Assembly: GCA_017411235.1 (NCBI GenBank)
Contig: JAFPMR010000214.1
Location: 1-12,431, forward strand
Origin: Bacilli bacterium
Lineage (GTDB): Bacteria; Bacillota_I; Bacilli_A; RF39; UBA660
Direction: 5' to 3'
Length of the DNA: 12,431 nucleotides
This document shows positions 7,083 through 12,138 of this stretch, piece after piece. A program made the position numbers and the translations under genes. Positions within the stretch are counted from its first letter, which is position 1; every line of letters begins with the position of its first letter. The notes under the pieces were generated by a model, which saw only the letters and a list, made by a program, of their open reading frames with translations, did not search any database and had not been told where the DNA came from.

Positions 7083-8121
7083 CTTCATATTCTTCTTCTT
7101 TGTGATATTCACCATCGAAGTGTTGTTTTAAGATAAAGTTATAACTATCTTCACACATTTGGTCTAGACCTTTTTCTGCTTTCCATCCTAGTTTTTCTTC
7201 TGCGTAAGAAGGATCTGCATAGCATGCTGCTATATCACCAGGTCTTCTACCAACTATTTTATAGTTAATCTTAACGTTATTAACTCTTTCAAAAGCTTTA
7301 ACCATATCTAAAACACTATAACCAATTCCTGTACCTAAGTTATAAGCATCTATTTCTTTAGTACTTAAGACTTTTTCTACAGCTTTTATATGTCCTTTAG
7401 CTAAATCTACTACATGGATATAATCTCTTACACCTGTTCCATCTGGTGTATCGTAATCATCACCATAAATACTTAGTTCTGGTAATTCACCAGTAGCAAC
7501 TTTCATAATATATGGCATTAGATTATTTGGTTTACCTTTAGGGTTTTCACCTATTAATGAACTTTCATGAGCACCTACAGGATTAAAGTATCTTAGTAAT
7601 GCTATTGACCAGTTATTATCTGATTCATAAACATCTCTTAAGATATTTTCTATATATAATTTAGTTGTACCATATGGGTTTGTTGTAGGACCTAATTTGA
7701 AGTCTTCTTTGATAGGTAATGATTCTGGGTCTCCATAAACAGTTGCACTAGATGAGAAGACTATTTTTTTAACATTGTATTCATTCATTACAGTTAGTAA
7801 TGATAATGTTGAACCAAGGTTATTATCATAGTATAGAATTGGTTTTTCTGTAGATTCTCCTACTGCTTTTAAACCAGCAAAATGAATAACAGCTACTATA
7901 TCATCATTCTCAGCAAATATTCTTCTTAGACTTTCTTTGTCACAAACATCTGCTTCATAGAATTTAACTTCTTTTCCTGTTATTTGTTTTATTTTATCTA
8001 CTACACTTCTTTCAGAGTTGCATAGATTATCAACAATTACTACTTCATAACCATTATTTAATAGTTCTACTACAGTATGACTTCCAATGTATCCTGTTCC
8101 ACCTGTTACTAGTATTTTCAT
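7069..8121 (-). CDS. galE: UDP-glucose 4-epimerase
   Basis: 350 residues. It interconverts UDP-glucose and UDP-galactose with tightly bound NAD, feeding galactose catabolism (Leloir pathway) or surface polysaccharides. Seen here: Rossmann motif TGGTGYIGSH at 6-15, HFAGLKAVGES at 80-90 (the usual GalE segment), SSSATVYGD with the active-site serine at about 124, and catalytic Y150 with K154 in NPYGTTK. The C-terminal half carries RYFNPVGAH, DYDTPDGTGVRDYIHV and RRPGDIAACYAD, all typical of GalE. The longest frame begins at GTG 8130, but the ATG at 8121 follows AAGGTGAG at the right distance and gives the normal family length. No other galactose genes are nearby, so use for glycans rather than sugar breakdown is likely, but this is inference. 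Confidence 0.96.
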   Translation of the reverse strand: MKILVTGGTGYIGSHTVVELLNNGYEVVIVDNLCNSERSVVDKIKQITGKEVKFYEADVCDKESLRRIFAENDDIVAVIHFAGLKAVGESTEKPILYYDNNLGSTLSLLTVMNEYNVKKIVFSSSATVYGDPESLPIKEDFKLGPTTNPYGTTKLYIENILRDVYESDNNWSIALLRYFNPVGAHESSLIGENPKGKPNNLMPYIMKVATGELPELSIYGDDYDTPDGTGVRDYIHVVDLAKGHIKAVEKVLSTKEIDAYNLGTGIGYSVLDMVKAFERVNNVKINYKIVGRRPGDIAACYADPSYAEEKLGWKAEKGLDQMCEDSYNFILKQHFDGEYHKEEEYEDPFI

Positions 8122-8141
8122 TTTTCTCACCTTCTATCATG

Positions 8142-8150
8142 ATTATAACA
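8142..8150 (-). promoter_or_regulatory. extended -10 promoter of galE
   Basis: Minus strand TGTTATAAT (TG-N-perfect TATAAT), about 21 nt upstream of the start codon. It is one half of a divergent promoter region (8122-8235) shared with the plus-strand gene at 8236. Confidence 0.65.
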
Positions 8151-8188
8151 TATTATTAATTTATATTTACATTTTATTTGCTTTTTTG

Positions 8189-8217
8189 TTGTGATTAATT
8201 CTTTACAATGATAAACT
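8189..8217 (+). promoter_or_regulatory. possible promoter of the 8236 gene
   Basis: TTGTGA (8189-8194), 17-nt spacer, TAAACT (8212-8217), each matching consensus at four of six bases. An alternative -10 is TACAAT at 8204-8209. The choice between them is not settled. Confidence 0.3.
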
Positions 8218-8235
8218 TTAATTAGAGGTGATTAG

Positions 8236-8997
8236 ATGAATTCAGTATACAGAAGAGTTGCAAAAGATTGTTTAGTTAATTGGATGGGAACTCCTGAAGA
8301 AGAAGCTATTGCTTTCGCAACAAATGATACGGTTCAAGATTTGGAAAATGGTAATGATAACCATTATGGAGTTGGTGCTCTAGGATCTATTAGAGCAGCA
8401 ATGAGAAGTATTGTAAGACAATTAGGTTTACCTGATAATATTTATAGTACTTTTGAAAATGCAGTTGTTAATGATGATAATAGTAATGTATTTGGTGTTA
8501 TCGCAGAAAAAATGCAACAAGTTCCTAACATAGAAGAATTGATTATTAATGCTTTAAGTGATATTCATGATCAATGGGTTATTGATAATTCAAGTGAAAA
8601 GACTTTTACTAAAAAAGAAGGTAGAGGTCAATTACATCAATATACTCCACTAGAATTAATTGGATGGAAAGAAGTTAAGAGTGATTTAATCTTCTTAGAA
8701 CCTGTTTTAAATGCTGTTGGTGTAACAGTAGATAGAGAAAAATTATTAGCAGCTTATAATGAAAGAGTTATGGCTTATGCTGAAGAACGTGGTATTACTA
8801 GTAAAGATGATATTGCTACATTAATTGGTACTGGTTCTGGATATTATCCTGCTCTACCTCAAGAGTTAGCTGGAAAACTAGTTGAAAGAAAAGATGTTAT
8901 TGCTGATGGAGTTGTTGCTAAAGCAATGGAAAATAATAGTCCACTATTAGAAGTAATTGGTTTAGGACAAACTGACGGGGCTCCAACACTTAAATAA
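8236..8997 (+). CDS. unknown soluble protein, 253 residues
   Basis: Family not recognised. The ATG follows AGAGGTGATTAG, a good ribosome site, and a strong terminator follows the stop, so the gene is real. No signal peptide, no TM helix and no nucleotide-binding motif is visible. The sequence looks mainly alpha-helical: MNSVYRRVAKDCLVNW, GALGSIRAAMRSIVRQLGL at 47-65, and VDREKLLAAYNERVMAYAEE at 165-184. A distinctive central stretch is QWVIDNSSEKTF (113-124), then GRGQLHQYTPLELIGW (129-144). Two cysteine-poor acidic segments flank it. It stands alone between divergent galE and tRNA-Arg. Codon use (AGA arginine, T-ending codons) matches the neighbours, so it looks native. It is probably a conserved lineage protein of unknown role. 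Confidence 0.85.
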   Translation: MNSVYRRVAKDCLVNWMGTPEEEAIAFATNDTVQDLENGNDNHYGVGALGSIRAAMRSIVRQLGLPDNIYSTFENAVVNDDNSNVFGVIAEKMQQVPNIEELIINALSDIHDQWVIDNSSEKTFTKKEGRGQLHQYTPLELIGWKEVKSDLIFLEPVLNAVGVTVDREKLLAAYNERVMAYAEERGITSKDDIATLIGTGSGYYPALPQELAGKLVERKDVIADGVVAKAMENNSPLLEVIGLGQTDGAPTLK

Positions 8998-9000
8998 AAT

Positions 9001-9034
9001 AATTATTCTACCATTTTTGTGGTAGAATAATTTT
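9001..9034 (+). terminator. intrinsic terminator after the 8236 gene
   Basis: Perfect 13-bp stem AATTATTCTACCA / TGGTAGAATAATT (9001-9032, loop TTTTTG), followed by a short T-run. It ends only a few bases before the tRNA. Confidence 0.85.
9020..9028 (+). promoter_or_regulatory. candidate extended -10 promoter of tRNA-Arg, inside the terminator arm
   Basis: TGGTAGAAT is TG-N-TAGAAT (five of six bases of TATAAT), with RNA start expected around 9034-9035, two or three bases before the tRNA. It is the descending arm of the preceding terminator. There is no room for another promoter between the terminator and the tRNA. Confidence 0.4.
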
Positions 9035-9036
9035 AT

Positions 9037-9113
9037 GTCCTCGTAGCTCAGTTGGATAGAGCAATCGCCTCCTAAGCGATAGGTCGGGAGTTCAACTCTC
9101 CCTGGGGACGCCA
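9037..9113 (+). tRNA. tRNA-Arg (anticodon CCU)
   Basis: A full cloverleaf can be drawn. The acceptor stem is GTCCTCG with TGGGGAC (two G·U pairs). The D arm is GCTC/GAGC with loop AGTTGGATA. The anticodon stem is ATCGC/GCGAT with loop CTCCTAA, giving anticodon CCT at 9071-9073, which reads AGG. The T arm is GGGAG-TTCAACT-CTCCC. The discriminator is G and the CCA end is encoded (9111-9113). The length is 77 nt. Confidence 0.97.
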
Positions 9114-9123
9114 TATTAAAAAT

Positions 9124-9147
9124 AAGAACTAGTAATAGTTCTTTTTT
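9124..9147 (+). terminator. intrinsic terminator of tRNA-Arg
   Basis: Stem AAGAACTA / TAGTTCTT with loop GTAA (9124-9143), followed by T's to 9147. Confidence 0.88.
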
Positions 9148-9151
9148 ATTG

Positions 9152-9163
9152 TATAATTATAAT
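9152..9163 (+). promoter_or_regulatory. -10 region of the zinc-ribbon gene (two adjacent TATAAT)
   Basis: TATAAT occurs at 9152-9157 and again at 9158-9163. Only the first leaves space for the ribosome site AGGTG (9164-9168) in the RNA, giving a leader of about 11 nt. No good -35 is present, since the upstream sequence is the tRNA terminator. Confidence 0.4.
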
Positions 9164-9174
9164 AGGTGATGCGT

Positions 9175-10071
9175 ATGTATTGTAGAAATTGTGGAAATAA
9201 AGTTGAAGGAAACTTTTGTGCAAAATGTGGTACTCCTGTTAATAATGTTCAAACTGAACAAGCTGCTCCTCCTAAAAGAAAGTTTTCTGCTTTGACAGTT
9301 GTAGCAGTGTTTGTTTTTATTTTATTCTTTGGTTCTTTGCTAGTTAGTATTGCTGATGGTTCCTTTTTTCATGCTTTCCGAGACAAAGGCGCTGAGGTAG
9401 AAAAAAATGCTAAACAAAAAGCTATAAAATATATGAAGGAAAAGTATAATATTGAATTAGAAGAAAAGGACTTAGAAGTATCTACCGATACCATCACGGC
9501 TTCATATCTTTGGGAAAAAGGTACTTATCTATCTGATTTATCTGATGTAACATTTGAGTATAATGGAGAAACTGTAAGTATTATTGATATAAACAATAAA
9601 AGTAATGATAATTATGGAAATGTTGTATGCGATAATCTTCAAGCTGATTTAATTCAACAAATTAGATTCAAAATGATTGAAGAAATCGTTAAAACTAACA
9701 AATACATCGATTATTACGATAGCGTAACTTACGGATCAGGCAAATTAAAGGATTGTTATGGATTTGATGAATACTATGGAGATAAAGAAAATAATTTTTT
9801 TGAAAAAGCGGATACAAGAGTTTTAATTGGAATTAGACAAAAAGATTTTACTTATGATGATGATTTGCAAAATAGAATTGAACAATATAAGATTGATGAA
9901 TTTATACTGTATATCTATTCTAATGAGAATATGGATTATAGTGATTACCGTTTTCAAGATCGAAAGCGTGATAATTTTGATACCATTGAAAATGATATGA
10001 AAAAAGACAGTAAAATTTTAGAAGTATATGCTTATAAGAATGGTGAATTAAAACATATTGTTAAATCATAA
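9175..10071 (+). CDS. unknown zinc-ribbon protein with one membrane helix
   Basis: 298 residues from ATG 9175. The upstream GTG 9166 and ATG 9169 overlap or crowd the ribosome site AGGTG, so they were not used. Layout: a zinc ribbon at the N-terminus with CRNC (C3, C6) and CAKC (C15, C18), then GTPV; a short linker; a TM helix at about 38-60; then a ~235-residue C-terminal part with Lys/Glu helices (75-100) and Tyr/Asp-rich strands, probably outside. Zinc-ribbon plus TM proteins of this build are common in Firmicutes and mostly of unknown role. It starts just after tRNA-Arg and uses more C-ending codons and CGN arginine than its neighbours (for example the Asp-Thr-Ile-Thr stretch near residues 105-108). 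That may mean later acquisition; the signal is modest. It shares a bidirectional terminator with the VanZ-like gene. Confidence 0.87.
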   Translation: MYCRNCGNKVEGNFCAKCGTPVNNVQTEQAAPPKRKFSALTVVAVFVFILFFGSLLVSIADGSFFHAFRDKGAEVEKNAKQKAIKYMKEKYNIELEEKDLEVSTDTITASYLWEKGTYLSDLSDVTFEYNGETVSIIDINNKSNDNYGNVVCDNLQADLIQQIRFKMIEEIVKTNKYIDYYDSVTYGSGKLKDCYGFDEYYGDKENNFFEKADTRVLIGIRQKDFTYDDDLQNRIEQYKIDEFILYIYSNENMDYSDYRFQDRKRDNFDTIENDMKKDSKILEVYAYKNGELKHIVKS

Positions 10072-10097
10072 AAGGACTAATTATTTAGTCCTTTTTT
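10070..10097. terminator. bidirectional terminator between convergent genes
   Basis: Perfect 11-bp stem AAAAGGACTAA / TTAGTCCTTTT (10070-10095, loop TTAT). It has T's on the plus side (to 10097) and TTTT on the minus side. The plus gene stops at 10069-10071 and the minus gene at 10085-10087, so both stops touch or enter the hairpin. Confidence 0.88.
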
Positions 10098-10546
10098 ATT
10101 TTACATAATTTAATTGTTGGGAAGATTAAGAATAATAATGATCCACAAGTATCAATTAAGACATCTATAAATGATGGTCCCCTATTTGGTATAAATGCTT
10201 GATGGATTTCATCTGTACAAGCATAGATAAAACAAAATATCAAAGTATATATTACTGTTATTGGTTTTAGATCATATATTTGTCTTAATAGTAAATAAGC
10301 TAAGATAGAAAGAATAAAATAACTAAACATATGAGCCATTTTTCTTATTAATAAGCCATATTTGTTAATAAGTTTTTCTTTTTCTTCAGATGTTAGTTTT
10401 TCTTGTTTAAAAGTTTCTACTATTTTAACTAGGAATCTTTCACTTTTACTAGATGATTTAGATCCATTATCATTAGAAAAGTTAAAGATAACTCCCATCC
10501 AAGTGATTAATAATATTATATTTAATATAAATAAAACTTTTTTCAT
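10085..10546 (-). CDS. VanZ-like family membrane protein
   Basis: 153 residues from ATG 10546, preceded by AGAGGTATTAAT; the longer frame (10573) lacks a ribosome site. VanZ-family proteins are small integral membrane proteins; the founding member gives low-level teicoplanin resistance, and most others are of unknown role at the cell envelope. Seen here: an N-terminal helix at 5-22 with WMGVIFNFSN; RKMAHMFSY at 68-76 (family pattern RKxAHxxxY); DEIHQAFIPNRGPSFIDVLIDTCG at 112-135 (family pattern DExHQxFxxxRxxxxxDxxxDxxG); and further helices at about 73-89, 96-111 and 126-145. Key conserved residues H72, D112, E113, H115, Q116, R122 and D128 are all present. It stands alone. The association with antibiotic resistance should not be assumed. 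Confidence 0.9.
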   Translation of the reverse strand: MKKVLFILNIILLITWMGVIFNFSNDNGSKSSSKSERFLVKIVETFKQEKLTSEEKEKLINKYGLLIRKMAHMFSYFILSILAYLLLRQIYDLKPITVIYTLIFCFIYACTDEIHQAFIPNRGPSFIDVLIDTCGSLLFLIFPTIKLCKIKKD

Positions 10547-10585
10547 ATTAATACCTCTATTACATACTATCATATTTTAGGCATA

Positions 10586-10612
10586 AGAAAAACTAAGATT
10601 TCTCTTAGTTTT
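10586..10612 (-). terminator. intrinsic terminator of the cold-shock-domain gene
   Basis: Stem AAAACTAAGA / TCTTAGTTTT (10589-10612, loop of 4), followed on the minus strand by TTTTTCTT. The TAA stop (10605-10607) lies in the stem. Confidence 0.85.
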
Positions 10613-10802
10613 CTTGTGGAGTATGAAGGCATAGGATATTTGAACTGTTTTTTCGTTCGATTGTAAATTCAATCAGGGTATTTTCTTTGATTATTTGATG
10701 ACGATCTGTATTTTTTAGATATGCAAAGATACTTTCGTTATCATTAAGTTGAATAAATCCGTAGCCTTCATCACTCCACCATTCAACTCTACCTTTTAAC
10801 AT
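10605..10802 (-). CDS. divergent cold-shock-domain protein
   Basis: 65 residues, the usual CspA-type length, forming a small OB-fold that binds single-stranded RNA or DNA. Seen here: KGRVEWWSDEGYGFI at 3-17, matching the family's KGxVKWFNxxKGFGFI with one residue fewer and with D-E instead of a lysine before GYGF; the RNP2-like IFAYLKN at 25-31, where most members have VFVHxSx; and a final beta strand LIEFTIERK. The lost lysine and the His-to-Tyr change suggest altered nucleic-acid binding. The ATG at 10802 follows AAAGGGTATTGAA. A strong promoter lies upstream, and the leader is only about 15-20 nt, unlike the long cold-responsive leader of cspA. It is therefore likely made constitutively. 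Confidence 0.85.
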   Translation of the reverse strand: MLKGRVEWWSDEGYGFIQLNDNESIFAYLKNTDRHQIIKENTLIEFTIERKNSSNILCLHTPQEN

Positions 10803-10825
10803 TTCAATACCCTTTCTATGTTTAT

Positions 10826-10854
10826 ATTATATAATACATTTGTTCGTATTTCAA
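10826..10854 (-). promoter_or_regulatory. strong sigma-A-type promoter of the cold-shock gene
   Basis: Minus strand TTGAAA (10849-10854), 17-nt spacer, TATAAT (10826-10831). The spacing is ideal and there is one mismatch from consensus. Confidence 0.82.
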
Positions 10855-10858
10855 GAGC

Positions 10859-10874
10859 AAAATTTTAAAATTTT
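10859..10874. repeat. 16-bp perfect palindrome AAAATTTTAAAATTTT
   Basis: It lies between the 5S gene's T-run and the -35 of the cold-shock gene, where an operator or an UP-like A/T element could sit. Low complexity makes chance possible. Confidence 0.6.
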
Positions 10875-10887
10875 ACACAAAAAAAAG

Positions 10888-10990
10888 CTGGCAACTATCT
10901 ATTTTTGCTCAGCGCTATCTTCGACGTGTACGTGCTTGACTTCTCTGTTCGGGATGGGAAGAGGTATTTCCACGTAGCCATTGTCACCAA
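10888..10990 (-). rRNA. rrf: 5S ribosomal RNA, distal copy
   Basis: About 103 nt, ends set by helix I: GGTGAC near the 5' end (10983-10988) pairs with GTTGCC (10890-10895), extending one or two pairs outward. The conserved 5S core CCCATCCCGAACAGAGAAGT is present, along with loop and helix III sequences. It differs from the copy at 11927-12029 at only two positions (10896 and 10919). A T8 run follows on the minus strand. It has its own promoter at 11011-11039 and is not directly behind a 23S gene. The exact ends are uncertain by a few bases. Confidence 0.95.
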
Positions 10991-11010
10991 AACTTTTTTT
11001 AACTGTTAAT

Positions 11011-11039
11011 ATATTATCAAATTGTTTCTTATTTGTCAA
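11011..11039 (-). promoter_or_regulatory. dedicated promoter of the distal 5S gene
   Basis: Minus strand: perfect TTGACA (11034-11039), 17-nt spacer, TAATAT (11011-11016) with a TG-A extension (TGATAATAT). RNA would start near 11004, some 14 bases before the 5S. The -35 overlaps the last codons and stop of the ITPase-like gene. Confidence 0.75.
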
Positions 11040-11592
11040 AGTTATTTTTAAGATATTCTCCTAGTTGGTTATAAGCAGTGTCATCCCAAAGGCTCATTCT
11101 TTCGTCGTCTTCGAAATGACCTAGGGTTACATCTTTGCCATCTGGGATGAAAACAAAGTCCCAACTCCAACCAAATTTACCACTTTCTCTTAGAGCTATA
11201 GTTCCTTTAGTTGTTGATGAAAAGATTACAGGTTCTTCTCCTGGTTTGCAATAAGCTAAAGCTTCTCTTAGCTCAGCTTTTCTATTTTTTTCGCCTTTCA
11301 TCATTTTTAGTAAACATTTATTGCCAATTGTGTCTTCGCAATAATGAGTATAAGGTCCAGGGAATCCATTTAGACAATCTACATATAATCCTGAATCTAT
11401 TTTTAGAACATCTTTTTTTAGAAGATCTGCAGCATATTTTGCTGAATAAGCTGCTACTTCTTCTGCTGTATCAGCTTGTATTTCTACTGTTTCCATTTTG
11501 ATGTTATCAACATCTATTCCGTATGGTTTTAATTTATTTTTTGTATTTAATAGTTTGGCCCAATTGCCAGTAACTAATGTAATTTTTTGCAT
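11029..11592 (-). CDS. divergent HAM1/RdgB-family nucleotide pyrophosphatase (ITPase-like)
   Basis: 187 residues. HAM1/ITPA/RdgB enzymes hydrolyse ITP, dITP and XTP to monophosphates and so clean the nucleotide pool. Seen here: TGNWAKL at 8-14 (family S/TGNxxK), EIQADTAEEVAAYSAKYA at 37-54, IDSGLYVD with D66 (the general-base region), GFPGPY at 76-81, and GWSWDFVFIPDG at 141-152 (usual GxGYDPxFxP). The ending differs: the SHR motif that reads the purine base is replaced by MSLWDD at 166-171. NGFPGPY resembles the archaeal/eukaryotic branch more than typical bacterial RdgB. Fold assignment is firm; substrate may be different. The ATG at 11592 follows AAGGAAG; a weak -10 (TATAAA, 11614-11619) is upstream. 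It lies between the two 5S genes, co-oriented with them. Confidence 0.85.
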   Translation of the reverse strand: MQKITLVTGNWAKLLNTKNKLKPYGIDVDNIKMETVEIQADTAEEVAAYSAKYAADLLKKDVLKIDSGLYVDCLNGFPGPYTHYCEDTIGNKCLLKMMKGEKNRKAELREALAYCKPGEEPVIFSSTTKGTIALRESGKFGWSWDFVFIPDGKDVTLGHFEDDERMSLWDDTAYNQLGEYLKNNFDK

Positions 11593-11635
11593 ATTAAAAA
11601 ACTTCCTTTTCTATTTATATTTTTTTTAATTGTTA

Positions 11636-11656
11636 TTAACTATGCGGCATAGTTAA
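11636..11656. repeat. 9-bp perfect inverted repeat at the stop codon of the His-rich gene
   Basis: TTAACTATG, loop CGG, CATAGTTAA. It encloses the TAG stop (11640-11642). It lacks a T-run on the minus strand, so it is at best a weak terminator or an RNA-end-protecting hairpin. Confidence 0.6.
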
Positions 11657-11810
11657 AAGCTTTATCATCAGTTCCGGCATTAGCGGCGATGATAAAGTTA
11701 TTTAGACACGCATACGCATGCTCATGGTTGCACCCATGCTTAAACCCATGCTCATAGGCATGCCCATACTCATAGAAATACTCATGCTCATACATAAATA
11801 TTTTAGACAT
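11640..11810 (-). CDS. small His/Tyr-rich peptide (56 residues), possible metal-binding protein
   Basis: Not recognised. The ATG at 11810 is chosen because GAGGTG lies six bases upstream; the longer frame has GTG/ATG starts without that spacing. Residues 6-36 are rich in His, Tyr and Glu: H9, H17, H21, H25, H29 and H31, with C27 and C35. Four histidines repeat every four residues (17, 21, 25, 29), so in a helix they would form one stripe, a layout suited to binding Zn, Ni or Cu. The C-terminal part (ANAGTDDKAFNYAA) is different in composition. No signal peptide. The coding strand repeats CATGCTCAT-like units, so the peptide may have grown by short duplications. Its own promoter, ribosome site and 3' hairpin support a real gene, but its small size leaves doubt. 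Confidence 0.65.
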   Translation of the reverse strand: MSKIFMYEHEYFYEYGHAYEHGFKHGCNHEHAYACLNNFIIAANAGTDDKAFNYAA

Positions 11811-11835
11811 TATCATCACCTCATTTCTCACCCTC

Positions 11836-11863
11836 ATTATATATTATTTTTTAAAAATTACAA
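11836..11863 (-). promoter_or_regulatory. promoter of the His-rich peptide gene
   Basis: Minus strand TTGTAA (11858-11863), 16-nt spacer, perfect TATAAT (11836-11841), about 26 nt before the chosen ATG. Confidence 0.6.
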
Positions 11864-11868
11864 TATAT

Positions 11869-11893
11869 ATTTTTTTGATAGCCTCAAAAAAAT
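11869..11893. repeat. 10-bp perfect inverted repeat upstream of the His-rich gene promoter
   Basis: ATTTTTTTGA, loop TAGCC, TCAAAAAAAT. It lies five bases upstream of the -35 of the His-rich gene and about 33 bases after the proximal 5S. It could be an operator or a weak bidirectional terminator; the stem is mostly A·T. Confidence 0.55.
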
Positions 11894-11926
11894 TGTTTAT
11901 AACATTTTTTTAAAGCAAAAAAAAAG

Positions 11927-12029
11927 CTGGCAACGATCTATTTTTGCTCAGCGCTATTTTCGACGTGTACGTGCTTGACTTCTCTGTTCGGGATGGGAAG
12001 AGGTATTTCCACGTAGCCATTGTCACCAT
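11927..12029 (-). rRNA. rrf: 5S ribosomal RNA, proximal copy (rrn operon)
   Basis: It has the same length and the same helix I (GGTGAC at 12022-12027 with GTTGCC at 11929-11934) as the distal copy, differing only at 11935 and 11958. It lies about 110 nt downstream of the 23S 3' end in the same orientation, so it is the ordinary 5S of the operon. A run of nine T's follows on the minus strand. End positions are inferred from helix I. Confidence 0.96.
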
Positions 12030-12138
12030 AAAGCTTTTTTTCTTTTTGTAACCTTTTTATTCTTAAAACATTTTAAATATAATGTTCTTTAAAAACATGA
12101 TAATGCGACTTTTGTATCAAATAAGAAATAATAATTAA
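12030..12138 (-). other. 23S-5S internal transcribed spacer
   Basis: 109 AT-rich bases without a tRNA or ORF. A small inverted repeat (AACATT with AATGTT, 12067-12086) may aid processing. No promoter was convincing here. Confidence 0.8.

Noticed and set aside
9037..10100. Integrative element with att site at tRNA-Arg
   Set aside because: No integrase gene and no repeat of the tRNA 3' end was seen downstream; only mild codon differences remain.
10085..10546. VanZ-like gene as a glycopeptide resistance gene
   Set aside because: No other van genes are nearby, and VanZ-family proteins are widespread in bacteria without resistance.
11211..11501. Plus-strand Leu-rich frame inside the ITPase-like gene
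   Set aside because: Antisense shadow; the minus-strand frame has clear HAM1-family motifs.
11815..11828. Minimal upstream ORF ATG AGG TGA in the leader of the His-rich gene, decoded by the AGG-reading tRNA found in this window
   Set aside because: AGGTGA is the ribosome site itself, so a preceding ATG gives this by chance; no further support.
11718..11978. Plus-strand frame running over the His-rich peptide into 5S
   Set aside because: Antisense of the repeats, and it crosses an rRNA gene.
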